From positions 62,001 to 126,000 of the forward strand of contig NZ_JAAGOW010000005.1 of assembly GCF_010499245.1 (NCBI RefSeq): a stretch of 64,000 nucleotides of DNA. The letters are read 5' to 3'. Source of the stretch: Variovorax sp. WS11 (GTDB taxonomy: Bacteria; Pseudomonadota; Gammaproteobacteria; Burkholderiales; Burkholderiaceae_C). The notes beneath the pieces were generated by a model. That model was not told where the DNA came from, ran no database searches, and worked only from the letters and a program-made list of their open reading frames with translations. This document shows, piece after piece, positions 8,659 to 20,271 of the stretch; the first letter of the stretch is position 1; each line of letters opens with the position of its first letter. The position numbers and the translations under genes are program-made.

Positions 8659-9362
8659 TTGTCCTGGTCGCTGCGGCCGGCCTTCTGCACACCCGCTTCG
8701 AGGCGATCGAGCCAGGCCTGGGCGCCGACGCAGCCGGCCACGCTGCGCGCCATCGCCCCATCGTCGAAGGCCGACCAGAGGCCGTCGCTGCACAGCAGCA
8801 GCGCGTCGCCGGAGGCGAGCATCTGCGGGGCTTCCAGGGCCTCGAAGTCGAAGCCCTCGGGCGAGCCGAGCGCCGAAGTCAGCTGCCCCGAGGCGGCGGC
8901 GCTTGCGCTCAGGCCGGCGTCGCGCAGGCGCTCCTCGAGGCTCTGGTCGCGCGTGCGCCCGAGCAGGCGGGCGTCATGCCAGCGGTACAGGCGCGAGTCG
9001 CCGGCATGGGCCCAGAGCGCCGCGCCGCTGAACAGATCGAGCAGCAGCACCACGATGGTGGTGCGCATGTCGGCCGTCAGGGTGCCGGCCACCTGTTGCG
9101 CGACCACAGCTTCGTTGGCCCCCTGGACCAGCCACTGCAGCGCATCCAGGCTGACCTCGGGATGGAGCGCGAAGGCTTCCAGCACATGCGTCACGGCGGC
9201 ACGCGAGGCTGTCTGGCCGCCGCCATGCCCGCCGGCGCCATCGCACAGCACGGCGACCAGGGAACCCGCGCCCTCCCAGTAGCCGAAGGCATCTTCGTTG
9301 CACTCGCGCTGTCCGGTCTGCGACAGCGCGGCGAGCGAGACGGTCAACGCGCGCCCCGCCAT
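8622..9362 (-). CDS. PP2C-family Ser/Thr phosphatase of the T6SS phosphorylation switch
   Basis: This is a 246-residue single-domain PP2C. Metal-binding and catalytic motifs are visible: the VAVLCDGAGGHGGG stretch near residue 35-50, WAHAGDSRLYRW, LLLCSDGLW and the final DQDNYSALAV. By family and position it corresponds to PppA, the phosphatase that removes phosphate from Fha proteins phosphorylated by PpkA-type kinases and switches T6SS off. The start ATG 9362 overlaps the tagH gene end by 19 bp; a longer reading frame upstream only covers tagH. It is a soluble cytoplasmic enzyme by sequence, with no membrane segment. Confidence 0.88.
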   Translation of the reverse strand: MAGRALTVSLAALSQTGQRECNEDAFGYWEGAGSLVAVLCDGAGGHGGGQTASRAAVTHVLEAFALHPEVSLDALQWLVQGANEAVVAQQVAGTLTADMRTTIVVLLLDLFSGAALWAHAGDSRLYRWHDARLLGRTRDQSLEERLRDAGLSASAAASGQLTSALGSPEGFDFEALEAPQMLASGDALLLCSDGLWSAFDDGAMARSVAGCVGAQAWLDRLEAGVQKAGRSDQDNYSALAVWCTAG

Positions 9363-10624
9363 GGCGCCTCCGGCGATGGGGGGCCGGCGTCGGGGCCGGC
9401 GTTGCCGCGCGACTGGGCTTCGTAGGCGCGCAGGAATTCGCGTCCGAAGATGGTCTGGAAGTCGTCGTCCAGGTGCTCCAGCAACTGGGCGTGCTGCATG
9501 CGGTGGCGCTCCCAGAGCGCCGCGGCGCGGAGCGTGGGCACGCGCGAAATCCCGTGCGCCGGCCCCTCCCCGCTCTCGGCGGCCTCGGGGCCCAGCCGGG
9601 AGAAAAGCTCGAACACCGCCGCGCGCATGCCGGCCACCATCGCCACCTGGTGCACCAGCAGGTCGTGGTGCGCATCGTGCAAGGCCGCCACGGGGTCGAG
9701 GAAGCCGGGGCTGGCCTCGCGCTGGAGCATGCGCGTCAGCGCCTCGGTCGCATCCGGCGAGAACTTCAGCGGGTTGTTCTGGCGTGGCGTGATGTGCGTG
9801 CCCTCGGCGCGCATCTGGCGTTTCGTGACGGCGCGGCTTTGCAGCAACGCCAGCGTGCCCTCGGCCGTGGCCCGCAGCAGCGCGCCGAGGTGTTCCATCC
9901 ACTCCGGGGTGAGCGGCGCGACCTGGGCGTCCAGGCCGGCGCCGCGGCTGAAAGCCGCTGCGAGCTCATGCAGTTCGGGCGGCACGTTCCCCGGGCGGCG
10001 ATCGACTCTTCTAGCGGCAGCCGGCGCAACAGCCTCCGAAAGCGGCGCAGGCGATGTCGAATCGGCGAATGCATCCGATGCATTGGACGGTGTCAGCGGC
10101 GCCGCGGGCGGCGGCATCGACGCTGCACTGGGCACCATCGGCGTGCCGGTGCGCACCACATGCCGGCTGGTCTGCCACGACACCACCGCGCTGGTCGCCG
10201 CCTCCTCTGGCGAACGTGCAAGGCCGGGCAGCGGCGATTCGGCGGCGAGCGGATCGGGCGCGCCTTCCAGGTCGAACCAGCGGTCCAGCCGCGAGCGCTG
10301 CGCAGCCGTCGCCACGGGCTCGACGGCGAGCTCGAAGCCGCCGATGCGCAGGCGATCGCCCACCGACAGGGCGCGTTCTCCGCCCGGATCGAGCTGCACG
10401 CCGTTCACCCACAAGGGGGTCTTGTTGCTGATGCAACGCACCCGTGCCGCCTGCCCGGCGGCGATCACCTGCGCATGCTGGCGCGACACCAGGCGCAGCG
10501 GGTCCGTCAGCACCAGGGCGCAATCGACGGAGCGGCCGATCGTGAGGCCCTCGGGCGGCATCGGAAGCGCCGTCGCATCGGGTTCGGTGCCGCCGGGCCG
10601 GCGCGTGACACGCAGCGCGATCAC
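9344..10624 (-). CDS. tagH: T6SS-associated FHA-domain protein TagH
   Basis: The 426-residue product starts at GTG 10624, preceded by GGGAGG five bases upstream and 13 bp after the kinase stop; a longer frame to 10861 only overlaps the kinase. The N-terminal FHA domain (residues 5-105) has the phosphothreonine-binding motifs IGRSVDC and SRQHA, and N-x-VQL. The middle is a disordered Ala/Pro/Ser linker. The C-terminal 200 residues match the VI_FHA/TagH domain (PLTPEWMEHLGALLRATAEG, then a helix-rich domain ending near the stop). In the known pathway, phosphorylated Fha promotes assembly of the secretion apparatus. It sits between kinase and phosphatase in one operon. Confidence 0.9.
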   Translation of the reverse strand: MIALRVTRRPGGTEPDATALPMPPEGLTIGRSVDCALVLTDPLRLVSRQHAQVIAAGQAARVRCISNKTPLWVNGVQLDPGGERALSVGDRLRIGGFELAVEPVATAAQRSRLDRWFDLEGAPDPLAAESPLPGLARSPEEAATSAVVSWQTSRHVVRTGTPMVPSAASMPPPAAPLTPSNASDAFADSTSPAPLSEAVAPAAARRVDRRPGNVPPELHELAAAFSRGAGLDAQVAPLTPEWMEHLGALLRATAEGTLALLQSRAVTKRQMRAEGTHITPRQNNPLKFSPDATEALTRMLQREASPGFLDPVAALHDAHHDLLVHQVAMVAGMRAAVFELFSRLGPEAAESGEGPAHGISRVPTLRAAALWERHRMQHAQLLEHLDDDFQTIFGREFLRAYEAQSRGNAGPDAGPPSPEAPWRGAR

Positions 10625-10637
10625 GGGCCCTCCCGAT

Positions 10638-12161
10638 TCAGCCGAGCGCACGCCACAGGTCGGCCTGCACGCGGCGAGCGTCCATGTTCGGCGTGAGCTG
10701 TTCGACCACGTAGGCAACGAACTGCTCGCGGGTCTGCGACTTCGCGGCGCAGCGCTTGGCGACGACCCGCGCAATCGGACCCATCGAGGAAAGCAGTGCG
10801 GCGGCCGCCTTGTCGACATCACCCTCGCGCATCGGCATGCCGGCCGGCGCTTCGCCCGCACCCTGCGTGGGCCGGAACTGGGTGGTCGCCGTCGGGACCA
10901 TGGTGCCGGGGCCGGTGCGGGTGGACGGGGCGCCGCCCTTGGCCAGGAAGCGCTCGCGCGCCTCGAAATCGACGATCGAGCCGGCGACGGCCTGGCGCAC
11001 CGCCGCCAGCGAGGTCAAGCCGCGCGCGGCGCGGCGCACCAGCACCCGCGCCACCGGGCCGACATGCTCGGCCAGCTCGCGCTCGACCCCCGCAAGCGCG
11101 GCGGTGTCCCAACCGGTGGGCACGGGCACCGAAGGCGGGCTGGTGACGGGCAGCGGCTTCGACGGGCTCAGGGGTGTGGTCGGCGGGTCGTTGATCGATG
11201 GCGCCGCCGATGTCGCGCCCGGCCTGGAAGGCGCGGAGGGATCGCGCTCCTTCGCGGCGGCCGGCTTCGCGTCGGGGCTCTTGAGCCGGGGCGCGAGCAC
11301 GATGCCCGCCGGGAGCACGTCCGGCACCGTTTCCGTCGCCAGCGCCAGCAGCGCGGTCCGCATCTCCATGGCGCTTGCGTAGCGCTGCGCCGGGTCCTTG
11401 GCCAGCGCCCGGTCGAGCACCGCGTCGAAGGGCTCGAGCGCGGGATCCTTGGTGACCTCGCTCAACGGCTTGTGCGGCTCGTAGACGATCTTGTACATGA
11501 TCGCGTCGTCGGTGCCGGAAAAGGGCGTCGTCCCGCTCAGCGTCTGGTAGAGCAGCACGCCTGCCGAGAACACGTCGACGCGCCGGTCGACGTCGCTGTT
11601 GGTGTACTGCTCGGGCGCGATGTAGCCGGGCGACCCGATGACGGAAGTTCCGCGGGTCAGGTTCGACGATTCGGTGCGCGCAATGCCGAAGTCGGTGATC
11701 TTGAGGCGCCCGTCGTCGGCGATGAGCAGGTTCGCCGGCTTGATGTCGCGATGCACGATGCCGCGCTCGTGGGCGTAGTGCAGGCCGTCGAGCAGCTGCC
11801 CCATCAGGCACAGCACCTGCGACACCTCGAGCTTGCGCGGTGCGTGGATGTAGTCGCGCAGGTTCCGCCCGGCGACGTACTCCATCACGATGTAGGCGCA
11901 GTCGTTGTCCTCGCCGAACTGGTAGACCGAGACGATGTTGCGGTGGGTCAAGCGCCCTGCGGCCTTGGCTTCGACCCGAAAGCGCGCCGCCACGCTCGGG
12001 TCGTCCTCGCTCGATTCGATCAGGCGGCGGTGGATCGTCTTGATGGCCACCAGCCGGTCGATGGCCGGATCGTGCGCCAGGTACACCATGCCCATCGCGC
12101 CCGAGCCGACCACGCCGCGGATCGGGTATGGACCGACATATTGGGGGATGGTGGCGGACAT
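10638..12161 (-). CDS. Hanks-type Ser/Thr kinase with duplicated C-terminal helical module
   Basis: This is a 507-residue cytoplasmic kinase. The catalytic domain covers about residues 10-275 with an intact glycine loop (GSGAMGMVY), Lys41, HRDIKPAN (Asp139), DFG (157-159) and GSPGYIAPE. After a Pro/Ser linker come two related modules of about 50 residues: one with VGPVARVLVRRAARG and one with MGPIARVVAKRCAAK, each followed by a helix. Unlike canonical PpkA there is no transmembrane helix and no von Willebrand domain. It probably phosphorylates TagH, which is encoded 13 bp downstream. Its own input is likely the membrane sensor encoded 15 bp upstream. Confidence 0.87.
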   Translation of the reverse strand: MSATIPQYVGPYPIRGVVGSGAMGMVYLAHDPAIDRLVAIKTIHRRLIESSEDDPSVAARFRVEAKAAGRLTHRNIVSVYQFGEDNDCAYIVMEYVAGRNLRDYIHAPRKLEVSQVLCLMGQLLDGLHYAHERGIVHRDIKPANLLIADDGRLKITDFGIARTESSNLTRGTSVIGSPGYIAPEQYTNSDVDRRVDVFSAGVLLYQTLSGTTPFSGTDDAIMYKIVYEPHKPLSEVTKDPALEPFDAVLDRALAKDPAQRYASAMEMRTALLALATETVPDVLPAGIVLAPRLKSPDAKPAAAKERDPSAPSRPGATSAAPSINDPPTTPLSPSKPLPVTSPPSVPVPTGWDTAALAGVERELAEHVGPVARVLVRRAARGLTSLAAVRQAVAGSIVDFEARERFLAKGGAPSTRTGPGTMVPTATTQFRPTQGAGEAPAGMPMREGDVDKAAAALLSSMGPIARVVAKRCAAKSQTREQFVAYVVEQLTPNMDARRVQADLWRALG

Positions 12162-12176
12162 ACGTGGGGGAGGACC

Positions 12177-13049
12177 TCAGGTCTCCAGCATTTTGATGGC
12201 CTGGTCGAGGCTGTGGCGCATGCGCGCGAACGATTGGGCCAGCGTCCCGATCTCGTCATGCCCATGCGTCTTGAATTCCGGGACGTCGGGCTCGCCCAGG
12301 CTGACGCGGTTGGCCAGCTTCGACAGCGCCGTCACCGGCCGGATGACCAGCAGGTAGAGCAGCACGTTCAGCACGATGCCGATTGCCACGAAGATGCCGA
12401 TGAGCGACGCCATGAAGACCTTGAACACCTGCTCGGCCCGCGCCAGCGGCACCGCCATGGGGACCGACACCACCTGCGCGCCGATCACCTCGTTCAGCTG
12501 CCAGCCGAAGCCGTTGGCCGGGCCGTACTTGTCGATCAGCGTGCGCGGCGCCGCCTCGACGGTGCTGTGGCATGCCAGGCAAGCGGCGTTGGTGATGCGC
12601 AGCGGGCGCGCGATGTAGAGGGAGCGGCCGGTGCCCGACTCGCGCTCGCCGACGAACTCCTTCTTGTCGGCCTGGGTGCGGAAGCGATTCACGATATCGG
12701 CTTCCCAGTCGACCGCCCGATCGCGCGGATTGGTCGGGTTCAGGGTCGCTTCCTTGTAGCTGTAGTCGGGGAAGTTCTTGGCCAGCGTCGCCAGCACTTC
12801 GGTGGCGGAATAGGCCGGAATGGTCTGGGGCAGGAAGGTGTACTTCATCTGCGTTTCGAGCAGCGGACGGATCTGGTCGTTGGTGTAGGTGCGCACCGCC
12901 AGCGCCTTTTCCATCGTCAGGCGCGCGTGGTTGAGCACTTCCTCCTTGGCGTTGCTTTGCAGCAGGTCATAGGACACCTTGCCGGCGCCGAGCACACCCG
13001 CGACGAAGACAACCAGGAAGATCAGATTGAACTTGAAAAGAAGGCGCAT
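12177..13049 (-). CDS. Membrane sensor with CxxCH (DUF3365-like) periplasmic domain and HAMP
   Basis: The 290-residue protein starts at ATG 13049. A membrane helix at about residues 5-25 is followed by a periplasmic domain of about 180 residues that resembles DUF3365 (Tll0287-like). It ends in CLACH (Cys157, Cys160, His161), a c-type heme attachment signature. A second membrane helix (about 206-235) is followed by a HAMP domain (RPVTALSKLANRVS). The protein stops there, with no kinase or methyl-accepting module. DUF3365 domains are found in redox or gas-sensing receptors. The kinase gene lies 15 bp downstream, so HAMP output may be passed to it in trans; that is inference. Confidence 0.82.
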   Translation of the reverse strand: MRLLFKFNLIFLVVFVAGVLGAGKVSYDLLQSNAKEEVLNHARLTMEKALAVRTYTNDQIRPLLETQMKYTFLPQTIPAYSATEVLATLAKNFPDYSYKEATLNPTNPRDRAVDWEADIVNRFRTQADKKEFVGERESGTGRSLYIARPLRITNAACLACHSTVEAAPRTLIDKYGPANGFGWQLNEVIGAQVVSVPMAVPLARAEQVFKVFMASLIGIFVAIGIVLNVLLYLLVIRPVTALSKLANRVSLGEPDVPEFKTHGHDEIGTLAQSFARMRHSLDQAIKMLET

Positions 13050-13110
13050 GAGGTACTCCAGTCCTGCTGTCTGTCGTCGCTTGAGTTGCGGCAAGACTCG
13101 CGACGGTTCA

Positions 13111-14094
13111 CTATGGTTTACCCGAGCCCGCGCTGGTGCCCTGGGCGGCAGCGGCGGCCGCCGCGGCGGCGGCCCGGCGCGCGGCCTCCCGGGCGCGCCG
13201 GCGCTCGGCCTCCTCGGCCATGCGGCGCGCATAACCCTCGGGGTCCGCATAGGGTTCCCATTCGGGGTGCCGCGCCAGTTCGGCCTTGGCCGCCGCGCGG
13301 AAGGTTAGGTCGGCGGTTGCGCGCGCCTTCCACAGCGGCAGCAGCGGCAGACGCAGCCCCGGCTCGGTGCGCAGCCAGGCGGCCACGTCGTTGTAGGTGA
13401 TCTCGCCGAGCGCCTTGGGCGAGACGGGGCGCCTGGCGAACTGCTCGCCGCGCGCGGGCAGCCGGTCGCGGAACTGGCGCGGCACCTTGGCCAGGAACTC
13501 GGGCGCGGCACGCCGTGCGACCGTCGGCGTAGCGCCCTCGCGCCGCTGTGCGAAGTCGCCGCTGGCCAGCTGCGAGACCGTCTGGCCGCCTTCGCGCAGC
13601 GTCAGCTTGGCGGTGCCGCTTTCGACGAACACCTCGTACGCCGTGCCTGTCGTGTAGACCACGGTGCTGGCGGCCTGCGTCGCGAGCTCGAAGGCGGGGC
13701 TGGCATAGGCGAAGGCGCCGCCGGTGCTGGTCTTGAGCCAGCCCTGGAGCAGGTAAAGCGGCGGCGCCGTGAGCCCCTTGCCGACGCGGGGCCGCAGCAT
13801 CAGCCTGGTCGATTCGCCGATACCGACGAGAACGTCCCCGGGGAGCTCGATCTGGACGAAGGCACCGGGTGCCGTCTCGATGATGTCCTGCTCTTTCAAG
13901 GCCACGCCCTCGGCGAGCGTGTGGCGCGTGGTCTGGCGAATCAGCGTGGCACTGCCCTCGACGATGCCGACGATGCTGGCAGCCTGCGCCCAGGCCGGCG
14001 ACGACGCGAACAGGCTCGCGACGCACAACAGGAAAGACCCGAACGATTTCTTGGTGAGCCGCAAGACGTTCCTCCGCTGGCCATTGGCCACCAT
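13111..14094 (-). CDS. FecR-domain exported protein
   Basis: This 327-residue protein has a signal peptide (hydrophobic core FGSFLLCVASLFASS, cut after AWAQA). The FecR domain lies at about residues 40-150: VEGSATLIRQTTRHTLAEGVALKEQDIIETAPGA-type strands, then VGIGESTRLMLRP. The C-terminal third is charged and ends in an Arg/Ala-rich helix with a run of 11 alanines. FecR domains in this exported form are found in cell-surface proteins, not only in sigma-factor regulators. It is the first gene of the minus-strand series leading to the kinase and TagH, so it may be the periplasmic partner of the sensor. The ATG 14094 has only a weak ribosome-binding site; a later start is possible. Confidence 0.75.
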   Translation of the reverse strand: MVANGQRRNVLRLTKKSFGSFLLCVASLFASSPAWAQAASIVGIVEGSATLIRQTTRHTLAEGVALKEQDIIETAPGAFVQIELPGDVLVGIGESTRLMLRPRVGKGLTAPPLYLLQGWLKTSTGGAFAYASPAFELATQAASTVVYTTGTAYEVFVESGTAKLTLREGGQTVSQLASGDFAQRREGATPTVARRAAPEFLAKVPRQFRDRLPARGEQFARRPVSPKALGEITYNDVAAWLRTEPGLRLPLLPLWKARATADLTFRAAAKAELARHPEWEPYADPEGYARRMAEEAERRRAREAARRAAAAAAAAAAQGTSAGSGKP

Positions 14095-14289
14095 TGAATC
14101 TGGTGATTCTGGTTGTCAGCCAATGTGACAGCACATGTTAGCGAAGTCCCCACTCGGCGTGTTCGTCGTTTTCCCGGCTGACGTCCTCACATTGGGGGGG
14201 GAGACGCCGTCCGTTGCGGGACTGCCCAAGCCGCTTGCCATCGCGTCCGCCGGCTCCGAGAATTCCTTTTTGCACGTCAGAGGACTCTC
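14095..14289. promoter_or_regulatory. Divergent promoter region between FecR gene and receiver-phosphatase gene
   Basis: These 195 bp separate two divergent operons and must hold both promoters. A run of eight G is visible near 14195. I could not assign -10/-35 boxes with any confidence. Confidence 0.4.
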
Positions 14290-15989
14290 TTGAACCTCGA
14301 CCCTGTCCCTCCCGTTGCGCTGGTGGTGGACGACGAGCCGGTGGCCCGCCTGATGGTGAAGGTGGCGCTGCAAGGCCTCGGCTGCGCGCCGGTCCTGGAG
14401 GCCTCCGACGGGATCGCGGCGCAGGAGGTCCTGCGCGAGCACCCGGAGGTCGCCCTGGTGCTGACCGACATCATGATGCCGCGCATGGACGGCCTGGAGC
14501 TGCTGCGCTGGGGACGCGAGGCCGTGCCGGACGCCATGTGGATCGTCCTTTCCGGGCTGGAGACCTTCGACTCGGCGGTGGCCGCGATCCGGCTGGGGGC
14601 CTTCGACTTCCTGCCCAAGTCGCCGCGCTCGGAAGAAATGGCGGTCGCGGTGCGCAATGCGCTCGAGCGGCGGCAGCTGCTGGCCGAACGCGAGCGGCTG
14701 CACCGGGAGTTGCAGCGCAAGGTCCGCGAGCTCGAAGAGACCTCCGAAGTGCTGCGCCGCGACCTCGAGCGGGCGGAGGTGATCCAGCGCGCCTTGCTGC
14801 CGCGCAGCCCGCCCCCCATGGAAGGCTATTGCATCCAGGCGGTCTACCGCCCAGGGCAGCATGTGGGCGGCGACCTGTACGACGTGATCCGGCTGGGCGA
14901 GCAGCACCTCGCCTTCTACCTGGCCGACGCCACCGGCCACGGCGTGACCTCGGCAATGCTCTCGGTGCTGTTCAAGCAGCGGCTGGTCCTGGTGGACCCG
15001 GCGACGGGCCTCCCACTGCCGCCGGCAGAGGTCCTGGCCGCGGTGAACCGCTCGATCTGCGAGACGCACGCCGCGCCCGGGCTGTTCCTCACGGCCGTCT
15101 TCGGCCTGCTGGACACCTCGGACGCGAGCCTCACGCTGGCCTCCGCGGGCCATCCGCCCGTGCTGCACGCGCGCGAGGGCCGGGACACGCGCCTGCTCCG
15201 CCGCACCGGGCCCGCGCTTGGGCTGGCGCCGGATGCGCACTTCGGGCAGGAGCGCCTCCAGCTCCTGGCGGGCGACCGCATCCTCCTCTACACCGACGGG
15301 CTGCTGCCCTCCGGCTCGGAGCACGAGCTGGAGCTGCTGCAGCAGGTGCTCGCCAAGCCGCTCTCCAGTGCGCAGGAGGCGATGACGCTGCTTCACGGCG
15401 ATGCGCCGGCGGGCGCGGACCGGGACGACGTGACCATCCTGCTCATCGACGCGCACGCGGGCGCCTCCTGGTTCGACAACGGCGCCGCGCTCCCCGGGGC
15501 GGCCGCATCCGGCGCGCCGCGGCCCGAGAGTGAAGCGGTGTTCTATGGCGAAAGCGTCGCTGCCGCCTACCTGGCGCTGCGCGGCCGGGCCAACTGGATG
15601 CACTGCGATGCCTTCCACGAAACGGCCCTGGCGGTGCTGAACGGCGGGCGCCCCCTGGTGCTGGAGCTATCCGGCTGCGAGTACATGGACAGCACCTGCC
15701 TCGGCACGGTGCACGAGCTGGTCGCCCGCGGCGGCGTGGTGCTCGCCGGGGTGACGCCGGCCGTGCGCGCCCTGTTCGAGGAACTGAGCATGGAGCAGGT
15801 GCTGGCCGCGATCCGCGAGGACGTCCCGGCCGCGCCCGAGCTCTACGCGCTGGGCGCGGGGGGCGAGCAGGCCGTGGTGCAGAAGCGCATCCTCAAGGCG
15901 CACGAGGCCCTCTCCGCGCTGAGCGAACGCAACCGCGAGGAGTTCAAGGACGTCGTCGAGTCGCTCCGCGGCGAGCAGGACGGGCCGAG

Positions 15990-15993
<4 letters not shown>
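14290..15993 (+). CDS. Receiver - SpoIIE phosphatase - STAS fusion protein
   Basis: This is a 567-residue protein in three parts. Residues 8-125 are a response-regulator receiver with phospho-acceptor Asp60 (VLTDIMMP) and Lys110. A coiled coil (about 125-165, ERERLHRELQRKVRELEE) links to a SpoIIE-type PP2C phosphatase (about 165-400; motifs GGDLYD, DATGHG, SAGHPP and RDDVTILL). The C-terminal 100 residues have a STAS fold with the conserved Asp-Ser (EYMDSTCLG). Receiver plus phosphatase is typical of RsbU-like regulators; carrying the STAS antagonist on the same chain suggests a self-contained partner-switching device. The start is TTG 14290 preceded by AGAGGA. Its stop overlaps the kinase start (ATGA, 15990-15993). 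Confidence 0.87.
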
Positions 15994-18464
<2,471 letters not shown>

Positions 18465-18478
18465 GGCATAGGCCACCC

Positions 18479-18652
18479 CTAAGGCCAAGCCATGAGAGAT
18501 GGCGACGGAGTCGCGGAAGCTGGAATCCATCGGTACAGCGTGGGCACCGATACGCTCAGGTTCTTGGCTGATTCGATCTTGCTGCCGGTCATCTGTTGCT
18601 TGCGTCCGCCCTTGCGGCCAAGCCGACGGGCGACTTCCAAACCGGCTCGGCA
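18479..18652 (-). pseudogene. Serine recombinase (resolvase) C-terminal relic
   Basis: Read on the minus strand in one frame, this stretch gives RAGLEVARRLGRKGGRKQ, then a shortened QQMTGSKIESAKNLSVS, then VPTLYRWIPASA and a stop at 18479. That is the junction and HTH end of a Tn3-type resolvase/invertase (family pattern RAGLExAR-x-GRKGGR, then a helix-turn-helix ending in TLYR). About 16 residues seem to be missing inside the first helix, in frame, and the catalytic domain is gone. It is a decayed remnant of a transposon or invertase, marking an old insertion at the end of the T6SS-linked block. Identification rests on motif memory, not on an alignment. Confidence 0.6.
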
Positions 18653-18932
18653 TGAATTGAATTTTCCGGTTGCCAGGCCGCACGACTTATATTAGTCGCG
18701 GTTTGGCTGGCGCTGCCGACGACCGCTTTCCGGCAATCATGACGTCTGCTGGCGGGCTGGAATGGGCCCACTGCCGACCTTCGCCTTGGTGCTCTGTGTG
18801 TCCGCAATGCGGCGGTGAGCAGTCTTCCGTGCCCGCTGGCAGAGAGCTTCAAGGTACGTCATAGGCGGCCACCGAGACAGCGCGCTGCTCGGCCGAAACC
18901 CGGCTGTAGCGGTACCGCCCCCTGAAGGGCCG
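18653..18932. other. Gap without a convincing gene
   Basis: This 280-bp stretch lies between the resolvase relic and the channel gene. Short open frames exist on both strands but show no family pattern, signal or ribosome-binding site. It is slightly less GC-rich around 18655-18710 and may be further debris of the element that left the resolvase relic. I see no terminator with a T-tract. Confidence 0.4.
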
Positions 18933-19526
18933 TTACGGCCGACTGTTGAGGGCCTCCGGCCGCAAATGGAGGAGCAAGGCGCCGCATATCAACCCAAAGG
19001 CGAGGCGCGGCGCGACGAAAGCGACAAGCGTCGCGGTTGCGAAGATCGCAAGGACAGCGAGAGATCGGTGCCTTGCCATGCGCCGCGCTCGGGCGGAGAC
19101 CTGCGTGGCATCGGCTCGCCCCAAGACCTCCCGCTCGAAGACGTTGAAGGCAATGTCTACGCACACGAAGAGCGCAGCGTAGAACACAACAGGTGCCGAC
19201 GCGAGCTGGGTGCGTGCAATCCATGCCGTTGCGAATGGCAAGAACGACACCATGAAGAGATGGGCGAAGTTGATCCATATCAATCGCAATGTCGGAGGAC
19301 CCACAAGCCCCATGAGGTAGTGGTGGTTGATCCAGATAATGGCGATGAACAGGTAGCTCACGGCGTAGCTGACTACCGTGTGCCACAGGGGCCAGAGGGC
19401 GGAAAATGTTGGGTGCTCCGGTGCCTTGAGCTCCAGCACCATCACGGTCATGATCACGGCGATCACCGCGTCTGAAAATACAGCCAACCGATGCGCGGTG
19501 ACCGCGCTGACCTTCTCTTCGTGCAT
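18933..19526 (-). CDS. TMEM175-type (DUF1211) membrane protein, putative potassium channel
   Basis: This 197-residue protein has five to six hydrophobic segments. Near the N terminus is the family motif R-x3-FSD (RLAVFSDAVIAVIMTVMVLE), which lines the pore in TMEM175 channels, followed by LKAPEH and IIWINHHYL. Bacterial TMEM175 proteins form tetrameric potassium-permeable channels in the inner membrane. This one is near the usual length, and the motif is intact, so function is likely. It is not obviously linked to its neighbours; the regulator to its right is in the same direction with 31 bp between, so co-transcription is possible. Confidence 0.82.
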   Translation of the reverse strand: MHEEKVSAVTAHRLAVFSDAVIAVIMTVMVLELKAPEHPTFSALWPLWHTVVSYAVSYLFIAIIWINHHYLMGLVGPPTLRLIWINFAHLFMVSFLPFATAWIARTQLASAPVVFYAALFVCVDIAFNVFEREVLGRADATQVSARARRMARHRSLAVLAIFATATLVAFVAPRLAFGLICGALLLHLRPEALNSRP

Positions 19527-19557
19527 GGCGTGCTCCTAGGAAGTCGTGACCTGCCTT

Positions 19558-20271
19558 CTACCGGCGCTCGAGCAACTGCTTCGTCTTGCTGCTGCGAGGC
19601 GAGCGCTCGCGATGCGTGGCCTGCTTGGCACGATTTCCGCATACGGCCATGCTGCACCAGCGACGAATTTGTCCCCGGGTGGTGTCGACGAACAGCAGGG
19701 TGCAGGTATGCCACTCGCACCCCTTGATCTGCGTGAAATCGACTGTGGTCACCAGGTCCGCCATCACCTTGGCCAGAGGCAGCAGCAGACTGTCTGCGGA
19801 ACGCCAACGGCGGTCTGCGACGAACGCGAGCCCCGAGATGCTTTCGCCGTCTGAGGTGGCATTTCGAGAAACGATCTGGCCATACACCTCGTCTCGAGCC
19901 AGCAGTCGGTTCAAGGGCTCCAGCTCTCGAATCGCCTCGGGGCCGAGGCGGGCGCCCATGTGGGATGTCACGAAAGAGCGAAACCAGTTGCGAAGCGCGC
20001 GCGCTTGCGCTGCCACAGCGTCAAGCTCCCCAGGACCTGCCGACCTGCGCATGTGCTGTAGTACCTCAGGCTTGACCAGATCTGCCTGCGACAGCCAATT
20101 TAAGAAATCTTCACCTGAGCTGAGCCATTCCACCGGGGCATCCACGGGCGAGGCGATCGAGTTGAGGAAGTCCAACGCGGAGGCACCGCCGATGAGAAAG
20201 GGCGGAGGCAATGCCTGAGTGACATGACGTGTTGCAGTCTTCTCTTGACTGATGTGTGGTCGAGCTGACAC
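19558..20271 (-). CDS. CGNR zinc-finger, ABATE-domain transcription regulator
   Basis: The protein has an N-terminal ABATE domain (FLIGGASALDFLNSIASP) and a C-terminal CGNR zinc finger: CEWHTC, LFVDTTRGQIRRWCSM, AVCGNRAK. These are predicted stress-responsive DNA-binding regulators. I place the start at GTG 20271, with GGAG eight bases before it. The frame also runs up to an ATG at 20373, but that would translate through two palindromes at 20314-20361 that look like operators, and it has no ribosome-binding site. The gene is divergent from the hydrolase/VOC/DUF427 set and probably controls it and itself. The starting codon is my inference. Confidence 0.78.
   Translation of the reverse strand: MSARPHISQEKTATRHVTQALPPPFLIGGASALDFLNSIASPVDAPVEWLSSGEDFLNWLSQADLVKPEVLQHMRRSAGPGELDAVAAQARALRNWFRSFVTSHMGARLGPEAIRELEPLNRLLARDEVYGQIVSRNATSDGESISGLAFVADRRWRSADSLLLPLAKVMADLVTTVDFTQIKGCEWHTCTLLFVDTTRGQIRRWCSMAVCGNRAKQATHRERSPRSSKTKQLLERR

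Noticed and set aside
18492..18695. 67-residue plus-strand frame
   Set aside because: Antisense of the resolvase relic, and no pattern.
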